Assembly: GCA_025351405.1 (NCBI GenBank)
Contig: JANXVZ010000034.1
Location: forward strand, 1-56,248
Direction: 5' to 3'
Origin: Sphingomonadales bacterium
Lineage (GTDB): Bacteria > Pseudomonadota > Alphaproteobacteria > Sphingomonadales > Sphingomonadaceae
DNA: 56,248 bases
The notes under the pieces were generated by a model, which was given only the letters and a program-made list of their open reading frames with translations, was not told the origin of the DNA and did not search any database. The position numbers and the translations under genes are program-made. Positions 34,343 through 43,494 of the stretch are shown here, in pieces (within the stretch, counting starts at the first letter, position 1; every line of letters begins with the position of its first letter).

Positions 34343-34448
34343 GGGGGAATGGACGGGCGAAGCGCCCTGAGGGGGAATGGACGGGCGAAGCGCCCTGAGG
34401 GGGAGTGGCCGGGCGAAGCGCCCTGAGGGGGAGTGGCCGGGCGAAGCT
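34319..34448 (+). repeat. 28-bp tandem repeat array, each unit a small hairpin
   Basis: Units begin at 34319, 34347, 34375, 34403 and 34431 (the last breaks after about 17 bases). Each contains GGGCG-AAG-CGCCC, a 5-base perfect stem, followed by TGAGGGG. Copies 1-3 begin GAATGGAC and copies 4-5 begin GAGTGGCC, so the array evolved by step-wise duplication. The first copy codes for the C-terminal residues and stop of the VanY-like gene. The array could act as a string of weak terminator/stabiliser hairpins before putA. Confidence 0.9.
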
Positions 34449-34543
34449 GCCGGGCAAAGCGGCGACAAATTGTGGCTGTTTCCGGCCGCGATAACCCCGT
34501 AGTTGCTGGCCATTACCGTGTGTTGCCCAAGGGTGTTCCCGCC

Positions 34544-37500
34544 ATGCCGATTTTGCCCGCTCTCGACCGCACTGCCTTGCGCGCCGCGTATCGCGCCGAG
34601 GAGGAGGCCTTGATCGCCCTGCGTATCGAGGAAGCGCGGCCGGCACCGGCGCAATGGCAGGCGACCGAGGCGCTGGCCCGGCGGCTGGTCACCGGTGTGC
34701 GCGGCCACAGGGCGGCGGGGCTGGATGCCTTCATGCAGGCCTATGACCTTGGCAGCGACGAGGGCGTGGCGCTGATGTGCCTCGCCGAAGCGCTGCTGCG
34801 GGTGCCCGATGCCGCTACTGCCGACGCGCTGATCCACGACAAGCTGAGCGGGCCGAACTGGCAGGACCGTCTCGGGGCCTCGCCATCGACCTTTGTCAAC
34901 GCCGCGACGTTTTCGCTGCTGCTGACCGGGCAGGTGCTCGACAATGCCCGCGATACCGCCACCGGCTGGCGGGCGGCGCTGGGCCGGGTCGTCGGACGGC
35001 TCGGGGAGCCGGTCGTGCGGACCGCGGTTGGCCAGGCGATGAAGATCCTCGGGCGCCAGTTCGTCTTTGGCCGCACCATCGAGGAGGCTCTGCACCGCGC
35101 CGCGCCGGAGCGTGAAAAGGGGCTTTCGCACAGCTTCGACATGCTGGGCGAGGGCGCCCGAACCTTCGAGGATGCCGAACATTATCGCCGGTCCTACACC
35201 GATGCCCTGGCAAAGATTGCGGCAGCGGCGAGTGGCGGCGTCGTGCGGTCGCCGGGCATTTCGGTCAAGCTGTCGGCGCTCCACCCGCGCTACGAGTTTC
35301 TCAATGCCGCCGCGGCCAAGGCGGCCTTGCTGCCGGTGTTGTTCGATCTTGCCGACATGGCGCGCGCCGCCGACATCAGCTTCACCATCGACGCCGAGGA
35401 GGCCGACCGGCTGGAGCTTTCGATGGATATCATCGAGGCGATGGTGGCCGACGACCGGCTGTTCATCGGCGGCTGGCAGGGTTTCGGGCTGGCGCTCCAG
35501 GCCTATCAGAAGCGCGCCGTGCCAATGGTCGATTGGGTCGTTGCCCTGGCGCGCCGGTACCAGCGGCGCTTGATGGTGCGGCTGGTCAAGGGGGCCTATT
35601 GGGACACCGAGGTCAAGGCGGCGCAGGTCGGCGGCTTTGCCGACTATCCGGTGTTCACGCGCAAGGTGGCAACGGATGTGTCGTATCTCGCCTGTGCCCA
35701 GCGGTTGCTGGCGGCCCCCGATGCGATCTATCCGGCCTTTGCGACGCACAATGCCAACAGCATCGCCGCGATCAAGGCGCTTGCGGGCACGGCCGGGGCA
35801 AACGGCAACACCGCCTTCGAATTCCAGCGGCTGCACGGCATGGGCGAGGGGCTGTATGTCGAATTGGCGCGCCTGGAGGCGCTGGAGGGTCGGCCGCAGA
35901 CGCCGGTGCGCATTTATGCGCCGGTCGGCAGCCATCGCGACCTGCTCGCCTATCTCGTGCGCAGGCTGCTGGAAAACGGCGCCAATTCGTCGTTCGTCAA
36001 CCGCATCGCCGATGATGATGTATCGGTCGAGGCGCTGGTCAGCGACCCGGTCGCCGACCTGGCCGCGCTGGCCCCGCGACGCAATCCGGCGATCCCGCTG
36101 CCGGCGGCAATTTTTGGTGGCGGTCGCCGCAATTCGGCGGGGATCGACCTCAGCGACCCGCTGGTGCGCGACCCCTTGCAGGCACGGCTGGCAGCACTGG
36201 CGAGCAAGGCATGGACGGCGGCGCCGACCCTCGCCGCCGCCGGCCCCGCGCGTGCGATCACCGCGCCCTATGACACGGCGGAAACCGTCGGCAGCGTCGC
36301 CGAGGCGCTGCCTTCCGGGCTCGATGCCGCCCTCGGCGCCGCCGCCGCCGCCCAGCCGGCATGGGATGCTTGTGGTGGTGCGCAAAGGGCTGCACGGCTC
36401 GATGCCGCTGCCGATGGTTTCGAGGCCAATGCCGATGCCTTGCTGTCGCTTTGCGTGCGTGAAGCCGGCAAGACCCTTCCCGATGCCGTGCTGGAACTGC
36501 GCGAGGCGGTCGATTTCCTGCGCTTCTACGCCGCCGAAGCCCGCGCCAAATTCGGCGCGGGCGTGGCGCTGCCGGGGCCAACCGGGGAAAGCAACACCCT
36601 GCGGTTGGTCGGTCGCGGCGTATTCGCGGCGGTTTCGCCATGGAACTTCCCGCTGGCGATTTTCACCGGCATGGCGGCGGCGGCACTGGCGGCGGGCAAT
36701 GCCGTCATCGCCAAGCCGGCCGAACAAACGCCGTTGATCGCGGCGCTGGCCGTACGATTGCTCCATGACGCCGGGGTGCCACGCGAGGTGGTGCAACTGC
36801 TGCCTGGGGCCGGCGATGTCGGCGCGGCGCTGGTGGCGCATCCTGCCGTTTCCGGCGTGGTGTTCACCGGGTCGACGGCGACGGCGCGCGCCATCAATCG
36901 CAGTCTTGCGGCGCGCGAGGGCACCATCATCCCGCTGATCGCCGAAACCGGTGGCCAGAACGCCATGATCGTCGACAGTTCGGCCCTGCCCGAGCAGGTG
37001 ACGCGTGACGTCGTGGCGTCGGCGTTCCAGAGCGCCGGGCAGCGCTGCTCGGCGTTGCGGGTGCTGTTCATCCAGGAAGACGTCGCCGACGGCATGATCG
37101 AGATGATCCGCGGCGCCATGGAGGCGCTCGTCGTTGGCGATCCGCGCGCGCCGCAGACCGATGTCGGCCCGGTGATCGATGCCGCGGCGCAGGCGGCTCT
37201 CGAGGCGCACATCGGCTGGCTGGACGCCAATGCCGCGATGCTTGCCAGGCTGGACCGGCCGGCGTTGCCCGGGCACTTTGTCGCCCCGGCGATGTACGAG
37301 ATACGGTCCATCGCCGATCTCGCGCAGGAGAACTTCGGCCCCGTCCTGCACGTCATACGCTTTGCCGCCAGCGAACTCGGTGCCGTCGTCGACAGCATCA
37401 ACGCCACCGGTTATGGCCTGACGCTCGGCGTCCACAGCCGCATCGATGCGACCCGGCGCTTCATCGAGGCGCGGGCACGGGTCGGCAACCTTTATGTCAA

Positions 37501-37675
37501 CCGCAACCAGATCGGCGCGGTCGTCGAAAGCCAGCCATTTGGCGGCGAAGGCCTGTCGGGCACCGGGCCCAAGGCGGGCGGGCCGCATTATGTCGCGCGC
37601 TTTGCCACCGAGCGCGTCACCTGCATCGACACGACCGCCGCGGGCGGCAACGCATCGTTGATGGCGGCGACGTAG
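34544..37675 (+). CDS. putA: Bifunctional proline dehydrogenase / delta-1-pyrroline-5-carboxylate dehydrogenase
   Basis: 1043 residues. The PRODH TIM-barrel (about residues 60-480) shows GISVKLSALHPRYE, FTIDAEEADRLELS, VRLVKGAYWDTEVKAAQ, FATHNANS and RIYAPVGSHRDLLAYLVRRLLENGANSSFV. The P5C dehydrogenase half has SPWNFPLAIF, GSTATARAI, AETGGQNAMIVD and catalytic Cys835 in SAGQRCSALR. It lacks an N-terminal ribbon-helix-helix, so it is not a self-repressor. It oxidises proline to glutamate using FAD/quinone and NAD+, with substrate channelling. ATG 34544 is the first sensible start. No Lrp-type putR gene is adjacent, unusual for this class. Confidence 0.94.
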   Translation: MPILPALDRTALRAAYRAEEEALIALRIEEARPAPAQWQATEALARRLVTGVRGHRAAGLDAFMQAYDLGSDEGVALMCLAEALLRVPDAATADALIHDKLSGPNWQDRLGASPSTFVNAATFSLLLTGQVLDNARDTATGWRAALGRVVGRLGEPVVRTAVGQAMKILGRQFVFGRTIEEALHRAAPEREKGLSHSFDMLGEGARTFEDAEHYRRSYTDALAKIAAAASGGVVRSPGISVKLSALHPRYEFLNAAAAKAALLPVLFDLADMARAADISFTIDAEEADRLELSMDIIEAMVADDRLFIGGWQGFGLALQAYQKRAVPMVDWVVALARRYQRRLMVRLVKGAYWDTEVKAAQVGGFADYPVFTRKVATDVSYLACAQRLLAAPDAIYPAFATHNANSIAAIKALAGTAGANGNTAFEFQRLHGMGEGLYVELARLEALEGRPQTPVRIYAPVGSHRDLLAYLVRRLLENGANSSFVNRIADDDVSVEALVSDPVADLAALAPRRNPAIPLPAAIFGGGRRNSAGIDLSDPLVRDPLQARLAALASKAWTAAPTLAAAGPARAITAPYDTAETVGSVAEALPSGLDAALGAAAAAQPAWDACGGAQRAARLDAAADGFEANADALLSLCVREAGKTLPDAVLELREAVDFLRFYAAEARAKFGAGVALPGPTGESNTLRLVGRGVFAAVSPWNFPLAIFTGMAAAALAAGNAVIAKPAEQTPLIAALAVRLLHDAGVPREVVQLLPGAGDVGAALVAHPAVSGVVFTGSTATARAINRSLAAREGTIIPLIAETGGQNAMIVDSSALPEQVTRDVVASAFQSAGQRCSALRVLFIQEDVADGMIEMIRGAMEALVVGDPRAPQTDVGPVIDAAAQAALEAHIGWLDANAAMLARLDRPALPGHFVAPAMYEIRSIADLAQENFGPVLHVIRFAASELGAVVDSINATGYGLTLGVHSRIDATRRFIEARARVGNLYVNRNQIGAVVESQPFGGEGLSGTGPKAGGPHYVARFATERVTCIDTTAAGGNASLMAAT

Positions 37676-37782
37676 CAATTGCCGCAGCGCGTCCGCAGGG
37701 GGGAACCCTGCCGCGCGGTGACGGGTTTACCGATGGCATTGCGGCACCGGTCGCGATCCTGTTCTTGTCCAAGGAGTTACCC

Positions 37783-38442
37783 ATGTCCAGCGCCGCATTC
37801 GCCGCCAGCCAGCATGATGCCGGCACCGCCGCCAATATCGGCCGGTCGCCGTTGACCCAGCCGCCGCTGCCCTATGCCGAGGATGCACTGGCACCGGCAA
37901 TCTCCGCCGAGACGGTCGGCCTGCACTATCACAAGCATCACAAGGGCTATTTCGACAAGCTGGCGACGCTGATCGAGGGCACGCCGATGACCGAGATGAG
38001 CCTAGAGGAGATCATCCTCTCGACCCACAACGACGCATCGAAGATCAAGATTTTCAACAATGCCGCGCAGGCCTGGAACCATAATTTCTATTGGCAGAGC
38101 CTCAGTCCCAAGGCGCAGACGCCCTCGGGTGAGCTTGCCGAAGCCATCACCCGCGATTTCGGCAGCCATGACGACATGGCAACCAAACTCGCCGCCGCCG
38201 CCGCCGACCAGTTCGGCTCCGGCTGGGCATGGCTGGTGTCGCAAGGCGGCACGCTGCGTATCGCCAGCACCTCCAACGCCGACCTGCCGTTCGTCCATGG
38301 CGCGACGCCGTTGCTGACCATCGACGTCTGGGAACATGCCTATTACCTCGATGTCCAGAACCGCCGGCCCGATTATATCAAGGCGGTCATCGACGGCCAT
38401 CTCGCCTGGGATTTTGCCGCCGCCAATTTTGCCAGGGCCTGA
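37783..38442 (+). CDS. sodB: Iron-type superoxide dismutase
   Basis: 219 residues. The metal ligands are His48 (LHYHKHHKGY), His in AWNHNFYW, and Asp/His in DVWEHAYY. The AAQAWNHNFYWQSLSP and FGSGWAWLV patterns, with Gln in AAQ, are those of Fe-dependent enzymes. AAGGAG precedes ATG 37783. Compared with E. coli SodB, about 21 extra residues (Ala/Ser/Gly-rich, no clear signal peptide) precede PPLPY. It detoxifies superoxide in the cytoplasm; the tail may be a disordered lead. Stands alone, followed by a hairpin. Confidence 0.94.
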   Translation: MSSAAFAASQHDAGTAANIGRSPLTQPPLPYAEDALAPAISAETVGLHYHKHHKGYFDKLATLIEGTPMTEMSLEEIILSTHNDASKIKIFNNAAQAWNHNFYWQSLSPKAQTPSGELAEAITRDFGSHDDMATKLAAAAADQFGSGWAWLVSQGGTLRIASTSNADLPFVHGATPLLTIDVWEHAYYLDVQNRRPDYIKAVIDGHLAWDFAAANFARA

Positions 38443-38475
38443 GCGCCGACGCCCGGGCCGACGCCCGCAATGCGA

Positions 38476-38499
38476 GCCTGCGGCAATTTCGCCGCAGGC
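38476..38499 (+). terminator. Hairpin terminator after sodB
   Basis: GCCTGCGGC (38476-38484) and GCCGCAGGC (38491-38499) form a perfect 9-base stem with loop AATTTC, 34 bases after the sodB stop. The trailing sequence is CCGCTAATTT rather than a clear T-run, so termination efficiency is uncertain. Confidence 0.5.
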
Positions 38500-38605
38500 C
38501 CGCTAATTTGGGGCGTGTCGCAAAACTGCAAGCAAATCGGCACGCCGCTGTAACAAGCCCCCGCCAAGACGCCCGCACTTCCTTCAACGGCAGGCGGGTG
38601 TCATC

Positions 38606-40936
38606 ATGGTTTCACGGGTTCTTCACACAATATTGCTCGGCGCAACGGCGTTGGCCGGCGGGGCGCTGGCCGCTCCGGCTCATGCTGCCGACGCATCGCC
38701 AGTGGTCACCAAAATCGCGGCGGCCGATGTCGCCGCGGGCAGCGATGTGTCCGACGCCGATGCCATCGTCGTCTATGGTCGCGGCGAAACGCGCTCGGTT
38801 GCACAGGTCGGTGCCGACGACATCCGGCTGACGACCCCGGGCTCCAGCCCGTTCAAGGCGATCGAAAAGCTTCCCGGTGTCAACTTCCAGTCGGCCGATC
38901 CGTTTGGCGTCTATGAATGGTCGACCCGCATTTCGCTGCGCGGTTTCAACCAGAACCAGCTCGGTTTCACGCTCGACGGCATCCCGCTTGGTGACATGAG
39001 CTATGGCAACGTCAACGGCCTGCACATCAGCCGGGCGATCATCAGCGACAATATCGGCACCGTCCGCGTCAGCCAGGGCGCCGGCGCTCTCGGCACCGCC
39101 AGCACGTCGAACCTTGGCGGCACCATCGAATTCTTCAGCCGCGCGCCATCCGACAGCTTCAGCATCTCGGCCAACGCCACCTATGGATCGTCGGAGACGG
39201 TGCGCGCCTTCGGCCGGGTCGACAGCGGCGACATGGGCGGCTTTCGCGGCTATGTTTCCTATGCCTATATCGATGCCGGCAAATGGAAGGGCGACGGTGC
39301 CCAGCGCTCCAGCCAGGTCAACGCCAAGGCGACATATGATTTCGGCGGCTCGGGCAAGATCACCGGCTTTGTCAACTTTTCCGATCGCAAGGAAAATGAC
39401 TATCAGGACCTGTCGCTCGACCAGATCGCCCGGCTCGGCTATGGCAACGACAACATCTCCAACAATTGGCCGCTGGCACTGCGCATCGCCCAGGTTGCTG
39501 CCAACCGCGGCGATGTCGGCGGCTTCGTGCCGCGCGTGCCCAACACTGCCGGCACGGTCTATCCGGCGCCATACACCTCCGTCGACGATGTCTATTACGA
39601 TGCCGGCGGCTTGCGCCGTGACTGGCTGACCGGGCTCAAGGTCGAAGGCAAGCTCGCCGATCGTGTCACCGCCAGCCTGCAGGGCTATTACCACCACAAC
39701 AAGGGCCAGGGGTCGTGGTTCACGCCCTATCTCGCCAGCCCGAGCGGCAACGACGTGTCGTTCCGCACCACCGAATACGGCATCGAGCGCTACGGTGTTA
39801 TCGGCGATATCAAGGCCGACCTTGGCCAGAACCTCGTTGCCGCCTCGATCTGGTACGAAAACAATGATTTCAACCAGGCCCGGCGCTTTTACGATGTGAC
39901 CGGCACCACGGTTCCCAGCACCACGGCGCTGACCTACCAGACCAACCCGTTCTTCACCCAATGGTACAACGCCTTCAGCACCAAGACCTTCCAGGTCTCG
40001 TTGCAGGATACCTTCAAGTTCAACGACCAGTTTTCGGTGACGGTCGGTTTCAAGGGCAACAGCGTCAAGCTGAAGGCCAGCGAGATTGCCGTAACGGGCC
40101 GACTGGCGGTTGGCGCCTTGAAGAACGAAGATTTTTTCCAGCCGCAGGTCGGCGCGCTCTACAAGATCGACGATCATAACGAAGTCTATGTGAACTATAC
40201 CGAAAACCAGCGCGCCTTCACCGCTGGCGCCACCGGCGGATCGCCGTTTGCCACGACCCAGCCGGGCTTCAATGCGATCAGCGGCGTCCTGAAGCCGGAA
40301 CGCTCCAAGACCGTCGAAGGCGGCTATCGCTTCGGCTCGGGGCCGGTCCGCGGCGTCGCTGCGGTCTATTATGTCGATTTTGCCAACCGCATCATCGGCA
40401 CGTCCGCCGGTGCCGGCATCCAGGGCAACCCGACCGTGCTGGCCAACGTCGGTTCGGTCCGCTCGATTGGCTTCGAAGCCGGGCTGACCTGGAAGATCGT
40501 CGAACCGGTGACGCTGACCGCGAGCTATGCCTATGACGAATCGACCTATCGCCGCGATGTCGGCATCTACGCCCTCCGCGGCAAGACCGTCGTCGATACG
40601 CCGCGCAACATCGCCAACGTCGAACTCGCCTTCGAACAGGATGGCTTTTATGCCCGCGCCAACGGCAACTACATGTCGAAGCGCTATTTCACCTACACCA
40701 ACGACCAGTCGGTTCCCGGCCGGGTGCTGGTCGACGCCAAGATCGGCTATCGCTTCACCAACACCTCGAACCGCTGGCTCAATGGCCTCGGCATCGAAGG
40801 ATCGGTCAACAACCTGACCGACAAGAGCTATGTCTCGACCATCGGCTCCAATGGCTATGGCTATGTCGGCGACAACCAGACGCTGCTCGCCGGTTCGCCG
40901 CGCCAGTGGTTCGTGACAGTCCGCAAGGATTTCTGA
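38606..40936 (+). CDS. TonB-dependent outer-membrane receptor (sulfotransferase-linked)
   Basis: 776 residues: signal peptide (TILLGATALAGGALAAPAHA), TonB-box-like ADAIVVYGRGE, plug (KAIEKLPGVNFQSADPFGVYEWSTRISLRGF, then GFTLDGIPLGDMSYGN and VRVSQGAGALGTAS), and a beta barrel ending in QWFVTVRKDF with terminal Phe. The plug's third segment has NLGGTIEFFS instead of the usual IAGVINI. It has no adjacent regulator or inner-membrane transporter. Its gene is followed by a TPR-sulfotransferase with 139 bases between, a pairing often seen in sphingomonads. The substrate is unknown. Confidence 0.9.
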   Translation: MVSRVLHTILLGATALAGGALAAPAHAADASPVVTKIAAADVAAGSDVSDADAIVVYGRGETRSVAQVGADDIRLTTPGSSPFKAIEKLPGVNFQSADPFGVYEWSTRISLRGFNQNQLGFTLDGIPLGDMSYGNVNGLHISRAIISDNIGTVRVSQGAGALGTASTSNLGGTIEFFSRAPSDSFSISANATYGSSETVRAFGRVDSGDMGGFRGYVSYAYIDAGKWKGDGAQRSSQVNAKATYDFGGSGKITGFVNFSDRKENDYQDLSLDQIARLGYGNDNISNNWPLALRIAQVAANRGDVGGFVPRVPNTAGTVYPAPYTSVDDVYYDAGGLRRDWLTGLKVEGKLADRVTASLQGYYHHNKGQGSWFTPYLASPSGNDVSFRTTEYGIERYGVIGDIKADLGQNLVAASIWYENNDFNQARRFYDVTGTTVPSTTALTYQTNPFFTQWYNAFSTKTFQVSLQDTFKFNDQFSVTVGFKGNSVKLKASEIAVTGRLAVGALKNEDFFQPQVGALYKIDDHNEVYVNYTENQRAFTAGATGGSPFATTQPGFNAISGVLKPERSKTVEGGYRFGSGPVRGVAAVYYVDFANRIIGTSAGAGIQGNPTVLANVGSVRSIGFEAGLTWKIVEPVTLTASYAYDESTYRRDVGIYALRGKTVVDTPRNIANVELAFEQDGFYARANGNYMSKRYFTYTNDQSVPGRVLVDAKIGYRFTNTSNRWLNGLGIEGSVNNLTDKSYVSTIGSNGYGYVGDNQTLLAGSPRQWFVTVRKDF

Positions 40937-41075
40937 GGCCCCATCGTCCATCGTCCTGCCGTGTTCCGGTCCCTGCTTGCCGCAGGGGCCGGACATTGCT
41001 GTTAAAATTGGGCTAAAGCGAGGGAACCGAACGGGCTGGCGCGTATTGAGCGAGTTCGCGTCGAGGAGGTTCCGA

Positions 41076-42704
41076 GTGTTGCAAATGCCAGTGCGCGCTG
41101 TTCGCGAAGCCGTCGAATCGGCCCTTGCAACCAATGACCTGGCGCGGGCTGTCGAACTTGCCGAAACGGCGCTGGCGCATGGCGAAGTCGATCCGCTGCT
41201 TCTCAACCTTGCCGGCTGGAAGCGCATGGAAGGCGGGGATTTCACCGGCGCGCATGAACTTCTCGAACGCGCGCTGGCGCTGGCGCCCGGTGACCCCGGG
41301 ATCCTTGCCGCCATCGGCACCACCCTGCGCCGGGAAGGCCGGCTCGGCGAGGCGGTGCGCACCCTCGATGCCGCGATCGCCCGCGCCCCCGGCTACCCGA
41401 CCGCCTGGCTCGAACGTGCGTTCACCCTCCATGAAGGCGGGTCGCTGCGGCTGGCGAGCGAAAGCTATGCCCGCGCCGCCGAGCTCGACCCCGGCGCTTC
41501 GGCAGCCTTTGCCGGGCTGGCCTCGATTGCGGCCTCGCAGGGTGAAGGCGCCCGGGCGCGGCAGTTCGCCGTGAAGGCACTGGCCATCGACCGCAACGAC
41601 GCTGTCGCCACTGCAGCGCTTGCCCGTTCCGAGCTTGCCGACGGTGACGCAGAAACGGCGCGGGACCGGCTCCGCGACCTGCTGACCCGCAGCGAGATCA
41701 GCGACGAAGACCGGATGACGGCGCTGACGCTGCTCGGTGATGCCCATGACAAGCTGGGCGCGCACGGGTTTGCCTTTATTGCCTATATTGCCGCCAAGGC
41801 GGTGTTCGCCGGCCGTTTTGCCCCGCCGCGCGGGCAAGAGGGTGAAACCCACCGGATGTTCATCGAACGCATCGATCGCGCCGTGCTGGCCCATGATCGC
41901 GAGGATTTCCGTCCCGCAGCGACCGCATCCGCGCCGGCAGCCCCGCGCCCCGCCGGCCATGCGTTTCTCATCGGTTATCCCCGGTCCGGCACGACCCTGG
42001 TGGAAACCATCCTGGCCAGCGCCAACGGCGTGGAAGCGCTCGAAGAACGCCCGACCCTGCGCGCCGCCGACGCGGCGTTTCTGCTGCCGCGCGATGGCAT
42101 CGACCGGCTGGTGGCCCTCGATGCGGCGGAGGCCGATCGCTATCGTGCCGCCTATTGGCAATATGTCGCGGAAAGCGGCATCAGCCCCGGCGCGCGGCTG
42201 TTCGTCGACATGGACCCGCTGAAGGGGCTGAAGCTGCCGCTGATCGCGCGGCTGTTCCCGCAGGCGCGCGTTGTCGTCATGCGGCGCGACCCGCGCGATG
42301 TGGTGTGGAGCTGTTTTCGCCAGAATTTCGCACCCACCGCCGCCGCCATGGAGTTTATCGGCCTCGATCGCGCCGCGCGGCACTATGATGCGATGATGCG
42401 CCTGCAACAGCGGTGCCTCGATACGCTGGAAATCACCGCGCTGCCGCTGCACTATGAAGCCCTGACCAGCGATTTCGACACCGAGACGCGCCGGCTGTGC
42501 GATTTCCTGGGGCTGGACTGGACGCCGGCGCTGCGCGATTTCAGCGCCACCGCCCGTGCGCGCGACGTCGCCACCGCCAGCGTCGCCCAGGTGCGCAGGG
42601 GCCTGTTCAACGGCGCCGGGCAATGGCGCAACTATGCGCCGCAGCTTGAGCCGGTGATGCCGCTGCTGGCACCATGGATCGAACGCTTCGGCTATGCCGG
42701 CTGA
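41076..42704 (+). CDS. TPR-repeat sulfotransferase
   Basis: 542 residues from GTG 41076, with GAGGAGG six bases upstream (the next in-frame ATG, 41085, is too far). The N-terminal 200 or so residues are helical TPR-like repeats (LERALALAPGDPGILAAIGTTLRREGRLGEAVRTLDAAI, cut by me only at motif level). From about residue 295 a sulfotransferase domain starts with the PAPS 5'-phosphosulfate loop IGYPRSGTTLVETIL (about 299-313). The 3'-phosphate site is seen in RDPRDVVWSCF. It transfers sulfate from PAPS to an unknown acceptor, possibly a protein or peptide given the TPR region. It is cytoplasmic, with no signal peptide. No PAPS synthesis genes are in the window. Confidence 0.88.
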   Translation: MLQMPVRAVREAVESALATNDLARAVELAETALAHGEVDPLLLNLAGWKRMEGGDFTGAHELLERALALAPGDPGILAAIGTTLRREGRLGEAVRTLDAAIARAPGYPTAWLERAFTLHEGGSLRLASESYARAAELDPGASAAFAGLASIAASQGEGARARQFAVKALAIDRNDAVATAALARSELADGDAETARDRLRDLLTRSEISDEDRMTALTLLGDAHDKLGAHGFAFIAYIAAKAVFAGRFAPPRGQEGETHRMFIERIDRAVLAHDREDFRPAATASAPAAPRPAGHAFLIGYPRSGTTLVETILASANGVEALEERPTLRAADAAFLLPRDGIDRLVALDAAEADRYRAAYWQYVAESGISPGARLFVDMDPLKGLKLPLIARLFPQARVVVMRRDPRDVVWSCFRQNFAPTAAAMEFIGLDRAARHYDAMMRLQQRCLDTLEITALPLHYEALTSDFDTETRRLCDFLGLDWTPALRDFSATARARDVATASVAQVRRGLFNGAGQWRNYAPQLEPVMPLLAPWIERFGYAG

Positions 42705-42832
42705 AGCCGTTTCGCGGCAAAAACGTCGCAATATTGAGAAAATCGCAACCATTACCGTCTCGTATATTGGAGCACGGCCCCGGCTCTGATAGGCGTAGTG
42801 CCATGAGCTAGCGACGCGGGGGCGGTGCGACG

Positions 42833-43468
42833 ATGACGGCAGAAATCATCATATTCATAGCGGTGATCATCGGCGTCATCGGCGGCTTGTTCCTTGAAAA
42901 GATGCGCGTTCGCATCGATGGCCCGCCCGTTGGCGATGTCATCAACGTGCCGGCGCTGGGGTCGCGGTGGAACAACACCGCCTTGCCGCGCCGCGGCGCT
43001 TCGCCGTCGTTACTGGCGCGGGTCGATCGTTCAGAACAGTTGCGACTGGTCAGCTATGCCAAGTTCAGCGGTCGCCGGCTGATGACGGTGGATGAGGAAC
43101 GCGTGTTCAACACGCTGGGCAGCATCATTGCCGGCATGGGGCTGGACTGGCGGGTGATGGCGCAGATCAACCTTGGCGAGATTATCGACACCGACGATGC
43201 CGCAGCGCTGGCGGCGGTGCGGGACCAGCATATCGACATGCTGATCGTTTCGGCCGACCAGCTTCCCATCGCCGCCATCGAATATGCCGGCAACACCGTC
43301 GCCGCCGCCGATGTCGCCGTCCAGGACGCCATCAAGCGCGAGGCGCTGCGCCGCGCCGGCATCGCCTATCTCGAAATCGTCGCCGAGGACAGCGACGCGG
43401 ATTTGCAGGAACAGATGCGCCGCCTGTTGGCACGGCAAAAGCAATTGCCCGGGGCAGTGGAGGCCTAG
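42833..43468 (+). CDS. Membrane-anchored DUF2726-like protein
   Basis: 211 residues: one N-terminal membrane helix (about 3-20), then a DUF2726-like domain (about 80-205). The domain has MTVDEERVFNTLGSIIAGMGLDWRVMAQINLGEI, DMLIVSADQLPIAAIEYAGNT, DAIKREALRRAGIAYLEI. DUF2726 proteins share the core of restriction-endonuclease-like folds (D...E-x-x pattern, then Lys/Arg helix), but no activity is established. Here the anchor places the domain at the inner membrane, facing the cytoplasm. Stands alone and converges on the DUF2238 gene. Confidence 0.75.
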   Translation: MTAEIIIFIAVIIGVIGGLFLEKMRVRIDGPPVGDVINVPALGSRWNNTALPRRGASPSLLARVDRSEQLRLVSYAKFSGRRLMTVDEERVFNTLGSIIAGMGLDWRVMAQINLGEIIDTDDAAALAAVRDQHIDMLIVSADQLPIAAIEYAGNTVAAADVAVQDAIKREALRRAGIAYLEIVAEDSDADLQEQMRRLLARQKQLPGAVEA

Positions 43469-43494
43469 TCGGCGGGCACCTGCCCGACCGGTCG

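Noticed and set aside
34319-34448. CRISPR array
   Set aside because: Units are directly tandem with no unique spacers, and no cas genes are present.
33659-37678. A 1339-codon open frame antisense to putA
   Set aside because: High G+C leaves antisense frames open by codon bias. The product is low-complexity Arg/Gly/His/Asp-rich with no domain, and it mirrors a clearly real putA.
38612-41362. A 916-codon open frame antisense to the second TonB receptor
   Set aside because: Same reason: a codon-bias shadow, no recognisable domain.
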